The notes: generated by a model not told the origin, from the letters alone. A stretch of 64,000 nucleotides of DNA from Diospyros lotus (GCF_014633365.1 NC_068344.1:16073669-16137668), one strand, 5' to 3'; numbered from the stretch's first letter, positions 23,026 through 34,811 are shown. Made by a program: numbers and translations.

Positions 23026-25073
23026 TGTAACGCCTTAAAATTTTCTCAATTTTTGGTTTACAACAACGGAAGCAAATTAATTATAAATACACATTTCAAG
23101 GGCTTTTCATACGCAACAAAGCATCAATCATTCAAACCTAACAAAACATAATATCTAAGCCCCAACCCACAACTCACTCCCAAAGATCTTTTCGGTCGAG
23201 AGAGCCCCATACACATAGTTACCTAGAGAACAACAAGCGCCATAAGATCCATCCTTGAACATCAGCTCCCATACCTGGAATGATGTTAAAACAAAGTGAG
23301 CCACAAGGCTCAATAAGCATGTGGAAGAATAATAACAAGGTTGGGGATAGATCTCTCACGCTGAATACATTCCATAATATGCCATGCTGTAAATTAAAAT
23401 GTCACACCATATCATGCACCAACATATCCGGATCTCAACATAAATACCAATGCACATGATAGTCCTTGGGGTCTACATAAGAAATGCACAACTTGGCACC
23501 CAAGTCCCAGCATACAAACCTATCGCTGCCATGAACTGGATAGCATAATCCACATGAGCCCAAGGCCTTCATATCACAACCACATGCACATGAGCCCAAG
23601 GCCCTCATATCACAACCACACATAGGAGTTCCCGAGTCATAGCTACCCGGAGCTGAGCTCCATTCATAGCTATCGAGGGCCAACTACGTACCATATTAGA
23701 ATATTACCATGCAGTACAACAAATAATAGATGCAATCGCGTAATAAGCATCAACGTGATACATTAGCCCTCATAAGCCAAGCATCAAGCCATGCTTCACC
23801 CACATAGAAATACACATCCAATGTAATGCTTGTGCACCTAGTCATTCTAAGATGTATGTGTCCAAGCATTCATAGCTTATGTTTCCCCCAATGATGCAAG
23901 CCTACTCCCATGCACTACAATACCATTCAGTATGTCACATAATAACAGAGCTGATCGATAGTGACCAGGCACCGGACGACAGTCCGTGACTAAGAGCAAC
24001 TGGTCGATGGTTTTCCCTGGGTCGGTTGACAGTTCACTCCAGCATCACTCCAGCATCAATGACTCATATATGCAAGAATCCAAGACCACAATTAAACCCT
24101 TCCTAGGAACTTAGTCCCAAATTAGTTCAGTATCATTCCCAAAGAAATATGGGCGATACGAACCAAATAAGCATTTAGAAATAAAAATCCCGAAAATCTC
24201 TTATTTAACTTGAATTCACAACCAAATGAACTAACCACATGGATTTAGAAAAGAGGGACAGAAAGCACCCACAAACATAGAACTTGGAACAACAAGAATA
24301 AGAGAATGGAATTTGCCTTTTTATAGATGATTCCAATTTTTCTGGTCACATTCTGAAAAATAATTTTTTTACCCAAAATAAGAAGGTTGCAGTCTAAAAC
24401 TTAAATCTAACTGTACAAAATTCTTAATAAATATTTTTTCCACTTACTTGGCTTCCATAAACTCCAATTGTATAATTTTTTCCTCCAATTTCCCTTGATT
24501 TTCCCCTCTTCCTAGTTGCTGCTCGTGGCCTATTCTTCTCCCAATTTTCTTTTTTGTTTTTGCTGATTCCTATTGCCAATTGCACACAATATATATAGAA
24601 AAAATTGTGGCATAAAAGACTAAAAAATGAGTAGTTGGGCAGCGACACTACTGCCTACCCCTTGGAAGGACGCCGTTTTAGCACTGGATTGGCTAGAAAA
24701 TTCCATCATTTTCTTCCTCTAGCGCGCACATGCCATGGTTTGAACCTGCAACCCCCAGCTCTTCCTCGTGCGCGCCTGTCGCCTGGTCCATGAGCTTCTT
24801 CAACTAATATATGCACATCATTAATTTTAAAGAGACTCCACAATAGTTTTTAGAAATTACACCTAAACCCCAAAATTTTTGAAAATTAACACTCACACCC
24901 CCACTTTAATAATACTGTTTATACCTTAATTTCTACTTGATACTTGACCATTTTTTTAAAACAAAATAAATTAACATTTACCCTTGAATCCACAAAACTT
25001 CAATAAATCATAAATCACTTCAAATATCAAAATTAATAATTATTATCTATTTTTGAAATATTGGGATGTTATA
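23026..25073 (-). mobile_element. Solo LTR B1 (TGTAACRCC...GATGTTAYA)
   Basis: A single LTR of 2048 bp with perfect TSD taata (23021-23025 and 25074-25078). The end reads gatgttata, one change from the expected ttaca. It is homologous to B2 (51942-58358). A minus-strand TATA-like box (ctttttatag) is at 24317-24326. A perfect hairpin (tgagcc / ggctca, 23297-23312) lies next to cctggaatgatgt. A two-copy repeat of about 39 bp (cccaaggccytcatatcac) lies at 23549-23625. A patch of tcgatrg/gacagt motifs lies at 23950-24040. It splits the G1 RT-RNase H region. Confidence 0.9.
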
Positions 25074-25078
25074 TAATA

Positions 25079-25533
25079 TATTGGCCGGTCCACTTGGTCA
25101 GTTCTTCTTAATAACACTGCACTGGTTGTAGCCTAGCTGACCCTAAGGTAGAGGTACAACACATCTCCCACCTCAGGTATATTAAGTAAGGGTATTTCGC
25201 GGAGGTAATCCTTCAATACTTGTAATACTTGTTTACACTTATCATCCCATTGGAAGTTCTTTCCCCTATTTTGGTATCTAGAAAAAGGAGAGGCTTTTTC
25301 AGTGAACTTAGAAAGGAAACAATTAAGGGCTGCAAGACGTCCAGTCAATAGTTGGACCCCCTCTAAATTAGAGGGAGACTGTATATCCAAAATGGCCTAG
25401 ATCTTTTCCAACTTGGCTTCTATCCCGCCTTGCGTGATAAGATAGCCCAGGAACTTACTTGACCTGCCACCGAATGGGCACTTGTTGGGATTAAGCCACA
25501 TATGGTATTGATGACATACTGCAAAAACTTGCA
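25079..25533 (-). pseudogene. G1 reverse transcriptase C-terminus / connection
   Basis: Minus-strand translation gives HMWLNPNKCPFGG, FLGYLITQGGIEA, then LTGRLAALNCFLSK and WDDKCKQVLQVLKDYL, the conserved thumb and connection region after the RT active site in plant gypsy elements. One stop interrupts the frame (near 25400). It lies between solo LTRs B1 and A2, which separate it from RNase H and from the RT palm. Confidence 0.88.
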
Positions 25534-25538
25534 CTAAC

Positions 25539-27013
25539 TGATAGGTTTAAATGCTATGGCTTTAACCTAAGAGCGGGGGTAAATTGGGTTAGTTAAAAAT
25601 AGCTTGAAAACTTGAAATCTTTTTCAAAACAAATGAGAATATGATGCAAGTGAGGATTATTGAAATGTTTGAAATAATAAATGAAACAAAAAACATAAGC
25701 AAGAGATGAACACAAGGATTTATAGTGGTTCGGCTTAAACCAAGCCTAATCCACTACCTTAGCTCTTCACTAAGGATTTTGTAAACCAATCCACTAATCC
25801 TCTTACCAAAACGTAGACTCTCTAGCATTAACCGCTAGGAATTTACAAACTTCCTACTTAAACAAGTAGGCCTTCTAGCTACTCAAGCTAGGAAATACAA
25901 GAAATGTACAATAAGTGAGAATCTAAGAGATAAATCTCTTAGTTACAAGATCTCTCGAAATAAAAATAAGGCTTGAATGATAAAATACAAATTAAGATCA
26001 AAGTGTTTGAGAGAGAAAATTTAAAGCACAATTACTATTGAGAAGATTGAGAAGGTGTAAATAAATTGTAAGCTCACTTTATTTCCATCCATTAACCTCT
26101 TCTTGATCATCCTTGATCTGTATTTATAGGCCTCCCAAAAGCTTCAAGAGAAATATAGCTATTTGTGACCGCTAGAATTTGAAAAACTAGCCTTTGGAAG
26201 ATTTCTGTGTAACAAACTGTCAACAAAAGCATATAAACTGTCGATAGAATAGGTAACATGTTTTTAATTAATTAAAAACATAATATTCCAAATTCCATTA
26301 AAAAATTTATCACAAGATATTTTGGCATTGGATTTACTTTTCATTTAACAATTTTGATCAAATAGAAACATAATACTTCAAATGTCATCAATAAATTCAT
26401 AAGAAGATATTGACATTAAATCGATAAAATTATTATTATGCTTAAAAATTTATCACAAGATATTTTGGCATTAGATTTACTTTTCATTTAACAATTTTGA
26501 TCAAATAGGAACATAATACTTCAAATGTCATCAATAAATTCATAAGAAGATATTGACATTAAATCGATAAAATTATTATTATGCTTAATTTATCACATAA
26601 AAATAATTTGAAGCACCAAGTTAACAAAATAATTTCATCATTAAAAACAATTTTTTTTCACCATTAAAATGCAATTGGATTTTTGTCATTAAAAGATTTT
26701 CATCATTAAAATTATATTAAAGGAAAAAACATTAACTATTAAGAACATACACAATCTTTTTGCCTTCAATAAATATTGTTTCATTTTGACCAATGATTCA
26801 AAACCAATTTGTAAAAATCATTTAGAAGATTCTTTTAAATCTTAATACTTGTTTTTGAAAATCTCCATACATGTAATTAATTTGGTTTTCATTTTCATTT
26901 TAATAAAGTACTTGAAATTGATTTTGTTTGAAAACCTGAAAACCATATATTTGACTAAAGATATAAATCATTTATTTTTTATCATCAAAACTAAACACAA
27001 GAGTAAAATATCA
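25539..27013 (-). mobile_element. Solo LTR A2
   Basis: Left end tgataggtttaaatgc and right end taaaatatca with a perfect 5-bp TSD ctaac (25534-25538 and 27014-27018). It shares with A3, A4 and A5 the blocks gtgaattggg-like, agtggttcggcttaaaccaa, ctaatccactaccttag, ccctctagc, and ttagttacaagatctctc, and a minus-strand TATA box (ctgtatttatagg, about 26117-26129). A 143-bp tandem duplication lies at 26301-26586. The insertion is within the G1 RT coding region just after the active-site motif. Confidence 0.9.
26301..26586. repeat. Tandem duplication, 143-bp unit, 2 copies
   Basis: Units 26301-26443 and 26444-26586, starting aaaaatttatcacaag, differ at only about two positions by eye. This is a recent duplication within the U3 of A2. 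Confidence 0.9.
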
Positions 27014-27018
27014 CTAAC

Positions 27019-27650
27019 TTCCCCATGTGTGACTCCTCAACGTGGCTTTTGACCACCAAGTCTTCAATGTAAGCTTCCATGGTGGTTCTAAGTAGTTCCA
27101 TGAATACTCTATTAACCATCCGCTAATATTGCTCCCGCATTCTTAAGACCAAAAGGCATGACCTGATAATAGTAAGTCCTGGTTTTCGTAATAAATGAAA
27201 TCTTCTTGGCATCTGGCAAGAACATCTTGATTTGGCGATAGCCAAAAAAGGCATCTAGAAAGCTCAACATGTGATATTTTGAAGTGTTATCCACCAAATG
27301 ATCAATTCGCAGGAGTAGGTAGGAGTCTTTTGGACATCCCTTGTTCAAGTTGGTGAAATCTAAGCAAACTTGTCACTTTTTGCTAGACTTCTTTACCATA
27401 ACAATGTTGGCAAGCCAGTCTGGGTAGTGGATTTCATGAATTTGGCATTCAAGAGTTTATCGACTTCTTCTTTGAGGGTTGGTAGTCTGTCGGATGCAAG
27501 TTTCCTCTTGTTTTGTTTAATTGGGTTGGCTTTCGGCATCACGTTTAATTGACGAGAGATTATCTGTGGGTCAATCCTTGACATATCAGTAGGTATCCAT
27601 GTAAGTATGTTCTCATTTTTCTGCAAACACTATACAATCTCCTGCCTCTA
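27019..27650 (-). pseudogene. G1 reverse transcriptase, fingers and palm
   Basis: Minus-strand frames give LPTLKEEVDKLLNAKF (27393-27626), PKDSYLLLRIDHLVD, SFLDAFFGYRQIKM, and VMPFGLKNAGA (27112-27348), the ordered RT motifs of Ty3/Gypsy. The first catalytic aspartate lies in the SFLDAFFGY block. The active-site YxDD box reads YIED (near 27075), a change of the first aspartate of the pair to glutamate. A stop follows the GLKNAGA block. Reverse transcription by this copy is therefore very unlikely. It copies element RNA into DNA in active relatives. Confidence 0.92.
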
Positions 27651-28332
27651 TTTTGGCAGCAACTAACTTCCCACATAAACTATTTTGTCTTCTTCATCCT
27701 CATGAAGTTTAACAGGTTCTAGGGCCTTCAATGATGCCTGCTTTGAAATAGACATGGTCTCTTCAAGGGGGCGGGAAACCTCTTTTCCTTTTGATGCTTT
27801 GGTAGATGATACATAGAAAAATCGGGAGTTCTTCTGATCGCCCCATACTTGACCTATATGTCACTTGGAGCTAGGAATTTCATCAGGAGATAATCGAGGT
27901 GTATGATAGCACCCATGTTGTTAATGAGTGATCTTCCAAGGATGACGTTATAGGCTGCAAACATAGTTTTTACCACCATGAAATTAACCTGGCATGTGAT
28001 ATTACAAGAGTGAGATCCTAGAGTTATTGGTAGCTATACCAACCCTGCGATAGGTACTATTTCCCCAATAAAATTGTACAATGGGGAGAAAATAGGTCGA
28101 AAGCGATTATAAGCGATGAGCATCTACTTGAAGCAATTCTAGTAAATTAAGTTTATGAAGCTTCCACTATTCACAAGGATGCGATCAATTGGGTGTTTAC
28201 TGACAATAGCAAAAATGACCATAGGGTTGTCATGAGGCATAAGGATATTGGCTTGGTTAGTTGGAGTAAAGGATATGGGCTCTTCATTGTGCGCTACCTA
28301 AGCCACGAAATCCACATGTAAAACCTGGTGCA
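27651..28332 (-). pseudogene. G1 retropepsin-like protease region
   Basis: Minus-strand translation gives PIDRILVNSGSFINLIY near 28180-28140, matching the plant gypsy aspartic protease motif LVDSGSS, then YNVILGRSLINNMGAI near 27920, the usual second block. The catalytic aspartate is replaced by asparagine (codon at 28169-28171), and several stops follow. In active relatives the protease cuts the Gag-Pol precursor. Solo LTR E2 is inserted at its amino-terminal side. Confidence 0.85.
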
Positions 28333-29585
28333 TGTAATACCCCAAAATTTAATATAAAGGTTGAATGATGCAATAAAGTGTTTTAATGGAAGTTTTAGGC
28401 TTAAGTGTAAATAGAAATGGTTTTAAGGACTTAAATGCAAAATAAAGGATAATAATTGTCATGATAAAGCCTTGAGTTGGTAAAGGATAACGTCTCCAAA
28501 TGAATGTCATGATAAAATCTTGTTGGGAAAGCTTTGAGTTGGTAAACTTTCATTGGAAGACTTATGGTCATAATAAAGGCTTGTGGGAGAAGCCTTGAGG
28601 TGGAAAGATTGTATTGGGTAATTGTATTCAAAAGTCTTAAACCGTGATTACCTTTATTTCTTAATTCAAAAGTAAATGGAGTTGGAAGCATGTTATGGCT
28701 TGCTAAAACCATGATTACCTTTATTTCTTAATTCAAAAGTAAATAGAGTTGGAAGCATGTTATTGGCTTGCTAAAAGATAAGAATAAGATGGGTTGAATA
28801 AAGGGTCACGTAAAGGGCAAATGGAGAAATGAGATTGGAAGAAAGGAGAAGCTTGAATAGGAAGATTGGTTATAATGTTTAAAAGTCTTAACTTGGGAGA
28901 CTTAACTTGGGAGACTTGACTTGAGAGACTTAACTTGTAAGACTTGAATTGGCTTACAAAGGAAGGAGAAGATGGAGCTTATCTTGAAGGCCACGTGAAG
29001 TTGTACTTGGAAGCTTACGATTGGAAGAAATGAAGGCTTGCTTGAGAAGATTGCAAAATTTCAAAGTTGTGATGATTACTTGGGTGGAAAATGAGTAACT
29101 TGGTGGCCAAGTAAAATCTTGAGGATTTGGGCATTTAAAGGCTATATAAAGGGGAGGAGGAAGGGCCACAAAAAAGCAAAGAAGGAAGGAAAGAGAGACC
29201 AGATTGGAAATCACCAAAAACGGAAAAGAAAGATAAAAGGTAAGTCACTGTTCTTTTTGTAGGGTCGTAGTACGCTAAAAGGGGAGTTCGTAGGTTCAAA
29301 CGGAGAGCAAATCGGAGTTAAAATGAGCAAGATATGGCCGTTTTAATTTTGGGTTGCAAAATAGAGAAGGGGTAGCGCGTGGCCACCCTTCCGAGGGCCC
29401 GTAAGGGCGCATCCGACCTCCGTTTAGCCTGAAATTTTCACCGTTGTTCTTCTATTCTAATTACCTACAACCCTATGTAGAAATATTTGAGGTTGGTTCA
29501 CTAAAATCCATGATTTCTGCAGAAACAGCCCTTAGTGCAAGAAACCGGGCTATAAAACCGTGTTATCGAAGGGAAAACGATCGAG

Positions 29586-29785
29586 GTGAGTGGTTCTCAT
29601 GCATGCTTCCTCTAGTTCATTCTTGGTTTCATTTGTGAGTGGTTCTCATGCATGCTTCCTCTAGTTCATTCTTGGTTTCATTTGTGAGTGGTTCTTGTGC
29701 ATGCTTCCTCTTGATCATTCTTGGTTTCATTTGTGAGTGGTCCTTACGCATGCTTCTTAATTCCTATTGATCATTCTTGGTTTCC
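29586..29785 (+). repeat. Tandem repeat, 49-bp unit, 4 copies
   Basis: Units start at 29586, 29635, 29684 and 29733 with gtgagtggttct and contain gcatgcttcctc and cattcttggtttca. The first two are identical or nearly so and the last has a small insertion. Confidence 0.92.
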
Positions 29786-30109
29786 ACTTGTGGATGGTAG
29801 TTGCTTACATCTCATGATTCCTTACTTTCGAGCATTTCTTTCCTATTTTGCTTGATCACGGAGTTCGTTGTTGTGGTTCGTCGATGGGATTAAACATGAC
29901 TACTCTTGCTCGTAGCTTATGGATTGCAAATTGTATTTTCCTTGGTTTGTGCATCGTGCCTACAGGTGAGGCCGTGTCTACTTGATATTCCTTAGTTTGT
30001 ACATATTCTTTCTGCTTTGTCTTCAATATGTTGTTTGGTGATAGTTGTTATTGGTGGATCCGGAACTTGTTGGCTGCTTGTTGGAAACATCACGAGGATC
30101 GAGGTGGTA

Positions 30110-30295
30110 ATCCCGTGCCTAGAGGTGAGGCTGAAGGGTTGGACCACGATCCCGTGCCTACAAGTGGGGCTGAGATGTTTCACACAAGTTCCGACGGGCA
30201 TAGTGGTGGCTCGTAATCCCGTGCCTAGAGGTGGGGCGGAGGGATTGGACCACGACTACATGCCTAGAGGTTGGGCTTAGCCTGGAGGTGAGGCT
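30110..30295 (+). repeat. Imperfect tandem repeat in E2, about 40-bp unit
   Basis: The phrases atcccgtgcctagaggtg and gggttggaccacga recur about four times, lying downstream of the TATA box and about 150 bp before the block conserved between E1 and E2. Confidence 0.75.
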
Positions 30296-30861
30296 ATGAG
30301 GTTTGACACAAGTGTTGGAAAGGATGATGGTGACTCGGGGAGGTTTTATTTTGATATGGTCTTGGAAGGTTTATACTTAATTCTGCTTGTTTCTTAGCAT
30401 AACTGCATCTTGCTCTTGCATGCATAGTTTCTTTCCTTGTACCACTCATTTAGATGTAATAATCTAACTCGGGTGTTTTATACCCCTGGGACATTCCTCG
30501 TCCCAGCTTTGTCGGAAGTGTCAAGTGTTTCAAGCTCTAGGTTCCAGCGCAAGCAAGGATTCAGAGGTGGCGCTTGGCTGATTTAGAGTTGGATTTGTTT
30601 GTGTACCCGTGTAATCCCAATATTGTAATGTAAATAGTAGTTAAGATACTTAAGGATGTAATTGTGAAGTTGCTATAACTTTTGATATGTGGGTGCGTGA
30701 TGGACTTTTATTTAAACTTGTGGAAATCCTAGCTATTTAGCATACTCAGGTTCGATCCTTGCTTCCGTTGATAAAGGATTTCCAATAACGCTCGAGGTCA
30801 TTATTAGCATATAATGAATATCTTATTGCTTCACTGTGTAATTGAAAAGTGGGGCGTTACA

Positions 30862-31019
30862 GTGCATGTATGACTTGCGGGCGATCGAAGAGTCGCCAAC
30901 CAAAGTTTCTCCTCCTGAGATAATGTGGATATACTCTTGAGTGGGCTCGTTGTCTATTGAGGGCATAGATGGCTCCTCTCCTTCCTAAGGTCCTTTCTGT
31001 TGCTCAGGCAAGGCCTTAT
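30862..31019 (-). pseudogene. G1 gag-protease linker fragment
   Basis: A short piece of the G1 internal region stranded between solo LTRs E2 and D. No motif is strong enough for a domain call; its position between gag (right) and protease (left) on the minus strand places it. Confidence 0.6.
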
Positions 31020-33060
31020 TATAACGACCCGCCTCTTAGAACTCCCGCTAACATAGGAGGTTCGTGAGAGAGTCGCCATGGAGAAGGCACAAAAACAAAA
31101 ATCCATAGACCAAGCGTAATTTCCCATTCATCAAGAAATTCCCAAAAATATACATCATTCATTTAATCGAACATATCATTCCATACATAACAAAATAATG
31201 AGAAGGGCACAAAAATAAATACAACAAATATAACTTTTAGCCCTCACCCTCAAAATAACCCCCAAGGACCATAGGCTTGGAGTGACTCTGTACACATATC
31301 TATCCCCGCTTAACATGTTTAGGCTCACCACCCTCCTTAGCCTTGCCTTTACCGACACCTGGAATGATGTAAGGAAATAATATGAGCTACAAAGCTCAGC
31401 AAGTATAAGCAACAAATGAAGGCATAATATAATGAGGTATGATAAATCAAGAGCAAGAATAACAACATATATCATCAGATGTGAAAGTAAAGGAAATCAT
31501 CCATGTACCAAATCATACACATCATGTCTTTATGGCCTACATTAATAAATTTACACCATTATCAATTGTGGACCATTATCCACCTCCGCCCAAGTCCATA
31601 CTTGGCGGTATTATGAACCATGGCCCCCACGGTTGGCATAAGCCACTGACATAATATCCGCAGTTGAGTATAAACCCATCGACATGATATCCATGGCCAG
31701 GCATAAGCCCATCGGCATAATATCCACGGTCGAGTATAAACCCACTGACATGATAACCACGACTGGGCATAATCCCACCAGCATAATAAAATATCCTTAG
31801 TTACCCATGTATATCACATGCATTATCATGAACATATATCATTTTCTTATTCTTGCAACATTTCATATAAAAATTCCCCCTTGTCTTGCTCATAAACAAT
31901 AAAAAACACCCATCGCCCTATTCTTCCCCTTACACAATGATTTACCAAATAATACATGAATCTTGGAACCTCACATAATTCCTACTCTCTATGAATAAAT
32001 TATGAGTTTAGAAGGTTGGAGGGCAGATTACAAGTTTCCATAATTTATTTGGGGCAAGGTGGAATACATATATAAGAATTCCATGCAATGAGAGGAGTAA
32101 TCAATCGACAGTTGAAGAGAAACTATCGACAGTTTCGAGGGTTTTGGGAGGGAACTGTCGATAGCAAGGAAGGAACTGTCGACAACCAAAAATTGCCCTC
32201 TTGGGATCTAACTGTCAACAATCTCTGCATGCAAATTGTCGACATGCACAACCTGAGAAAACAACAAAATAGAACCCCAAATGCATGCCATTGACACCAA
32301 CCCATGCATGCTTCTACACCGTAACAAAATGCATCATTCCCTTTTAAAATTATGGAGAGAAGAAAGTCTCCATTTGGATGGTATGAATGGTTAACCAAAC
32401 TTTTAAGGAAACATACATGAACAACCAGGTTTTCTCCATAACCCCCTTCTAAAAGGAAGGGTTTTCTAACTTTCACCCAAATATAGGCTTCTCAAATACC
32501 ACAATGGAGAGAAAACCCCTAACTTTTCCCATAACAAGGATCCTAAATGGAAACTTGCCATTTAAAGAAATTTGAAGAAAACTTGCCTTTGATCTCAATA
32601 GAAGATTTTTCTTTTGGAGGTGAAGAACCCTAAGCTTTAATCTCCAAGACTCAACCCAAGCCCCTTAATCTTGGCCACTAATCCCTTCCTTTAAGCTCCA
32701 ACTTGAGGAAAAGAAATTTGGGAATGAAGGAGGAAATAAGGAGAAAGGAACAAGAGAGAGAGAAAGAGAGAGAGAGAGAAAGAGAAGCAAATGTGGTTTG
32801 CTCTTTACTCTCTCTTTTCTAACATTTTCTCTTCCCATTTTGCCCTCATTATATTATACATATTACCATTTGGTCCCTTACTTTTTTCCTCTCTTAATTA
32901 ATCACAAATTCACACACAGACACACACACACACACACACACATATATACCAACCCACAACACTTAAGACTCCCATTTAATTTAATATACCAAATTTTCAT
33001 TCACATATCATTAATACCCAAAACACCGAATTATTTTAGACCCACATTCGGGTCGTTACA
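31020..33060 (-). mobile_element. Solo LTR D
   Basis: Starts tataacgaccc (expected tgtaacgaccc) and ends gggtcgttaca, flanked by ttat on both sides (31016-31019 and 33061-33064). A perfect hairpin (tgagct / agctca) lies at 31383-31398 beside acacctggaatgatgt, as in B1. A tandem repeat of about 32 bp (cataatatccacggt) lies at about 31600-31790. Five gtcgaca/atcgacag motifs lie at 32100-32245. A GA tract and a CA tract lie at 32752-32785 and 32915-32943. It is related to B by the shared box but otherwise diverged. It interrupts G1 between gag and protease. Confidence 0.82.
31600..31790. repeat. Tandem repeat in D, about 32-bp unit
   Basis: About six imperfect units alternate catcgacatgatatccatgg and cggcataatatccacggtc-like forms. 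Confidence 0.8.
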
Positions 33061-33065
33061 TTATA

Positions 33066-34650
33066 CTCCTGATTGCCGCCACCCCGAGGTCACCCCCTTG
33101 GTGGAACATGGTTTTCCTTGGGGAATCTATCCTGTCGAGGTGGATAATGCGGTTGCCTTCTAAGGCACTTGGGGTATCATGGGCCAAAATTGGTCAACCT
33201 TGTTTTCCCTGGCCAATTTTTGCACTTGCTCATGAAAAGTATGGAAATTCTCGTTGAGTGACCTAGGCATTGATGGAATTGACAAAAGGGTTGTGGACCC
33301 TTCTCTTTTAGCTCCTTAGAGGAAGAAGGAAAGCTGGTGATCCTAGTAGGGGAGATGATGAGTGCAAGCAGTGGCGTATATATCTGGTGACGGTGTCTGA
33401 AATAGTCATCGAGCCTGGGGGCCTTCCATCTAGCTGTTTGCCCAGTTGACCTCTTTTTCTAGTTCTCTCTTTGGGGTACTTAGTTAATTCACAAGTTCGT
33501 AAGATATCTAACTGCACCACATACTTATTGGCACGGGCAAATAGATCGGCCAGAGTAGTTGGTTACTTAAGAGTGAGGGATTCTTTGAGAGGTACGAGGG
33601 TGGTTCCTCACAAAAAAGTTGAGACGGCCACTCCAACTGATAAGTCCTATACTTTCAGCATCGCATTTCGAAAGTGATCAGTGTACTGCTTGATGGTTTC
33701 CTTAGGACCATATTGGACACTAAGGAGGTAAATGGGAGCCTTTTTCCTTAAGGCATGAACTATGAATGTCGCAATGAATTTCGCTCACAGTTGCTCATAG
33801 GACGTAATGTAGCCGGAGGGTAACTTGCTGAACCAAACGTGAGCATACTTCGTCAATGATTGCGGGAAGACTAAACACAGGGTGGCGTCACCCTACTTGT
33901 AAAGATATGCCAAAGATTCGAACCGTTGTGCGTGGAGGATGGGATCCTCTCTTCCATTGTACTTAGGTAAATGTGGGAGTTTGAATTTAGGAGGAAGTGG
34001 ATGGCTAAGCACGTCCTTGGAGAAGGGTACACGTTGTGGTCGTGCATCATCAAAAATTGCTCTCGTGACTTTCTTTTAGAAAACTTCTTTAATCAATTTC
34101 TTAATCTCTGCACCTTAAGAAGTTGGAAGGGATCCTGGTCGAGTGTTCTGCTTAAGCTTATGTGTTTCTTCGGAAGAGGCCATACTCACTATGGTTTCCT
34201 CCCACATAATACTTTCCTAGTGTTTTTATGTTGCTCTACATATTGGGTTTCCGTGGCGAGGTTTGGCTGTTGTGATTTCAATTGAGGTGACGACAATTGT
34301 TGGATAGGCGTCGAAGTGCTAATGTGAATGCCACCTGAAAGAGTTGGGGCTTCCAAGGTAGGTAAGAGCATGCAAAATAAACTAGACAAATGTTGCAGGG
34401 TTTTAGTCTTCTCCTTGTCACTCTTCCTCAACTCTTCGTATCTTTGTTCTAGTTTATGGAATTCCTCAAGGGAGACAATAGAGGATTTTTTAGTCCAAAA
34501 AGGGCTACGTATGTCAACTTGTGCTTGGCTACCCCCAGCATTTCTTGGATGAGAAGGCTTTGGGGCTAATGTCTTGATGGCTAGGTGCCCGGAGGGGGCA
34601 AGAGATGTCTACTCTGGGGACTAGTCTTGTACTGTTAGGGTGTTAGTCAT
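33066..34650 (-). pseudogene. G1 gag
   Basis: The likely start is an ATG on the minus strand at 34650-34648, about 140 bp after the PBS. The amino part includes a charged, coiled-coil-like stretch (RYEELRKSDKEKTKT). Frames at 33700-34050 match a plant gypsy Retrotrans_gag domain (LPKLNSYLG-like region, then HALRKKAPIYLLSVQYG, DHF, RANKYV). Further on LDILRTCELTKYPKERTRKRGQ and a decayed C-terminal region follow. Several stops and at least two frameshifts are present. Gag forms the particle in active relatives. D separates it from the protease. Confidence 0.82.
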
Positions 34651-34790
34651 CGACCACCCAGCTTTCTTGTCCTCTCTAGGGTATTATCGGCTATAAAGAG
34701 GGGTTCGACTGATGCTCCCCTATGGTAGTTTTGCGTTGAGACCTCTAGTTTGGATTGATCTCATTCCCCTAACCATGACCTTTTGTTTGA

Positions 34791-34808
34791 TTCCCACATA
34801 CGGGGCCA
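34791..34808 (-). other. G1 primer-binding site
   Basis: Minus-strand tggccccgtatgtggga starts three bases after the 5' LTR. It resembles the tggcgccgtctgtggga site common in plant gypsy elements, with a few substitutions. The tRNA used cannot be fixed from this. Confidence 0.75.
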
Positions 34809-34811
34809 AAT

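Larger units (their letters stand above)
28333..30861 (+). mobile_element. Solo LTR E2
   Basis: A 2529-bp LTR beginning tgtaatacccc and ending gtggggcgttaca with a perfect 5-bp TSD gtgca (28328-28332 and 30862-30866). A TATA box (gctatataaa) is at 29141-29150, in the same direction as the LTR ends. Downstream of it are a 49-bp tandem repeat (29586-29785) and an imperfect repeat of about 40 bp around gtgcctagaggtggggc (about 30110-30290). A block gggtgttttatacccctggg at about 30471-30490 is shared with E1. No coding sequence; a short frame at 30017-30280 is an artefact of the repeat. Confidence 0.92.

Noticed and set aside
32123..32476. 117-codon open frame on the minus strand
   Set aside because: It overlaps the gtcgac array of solo LTR D and has no recognisable domain.
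21061..34650. Integrated plant pararetrovirus
   Set aside because: Domain order (gag, protease, RT, RNase H, integrase), flanking LTRs, PBS/PPT and TSD are those of a Ty3/Gypsy retrotransposon; no movement-protein or coat motif is seen.
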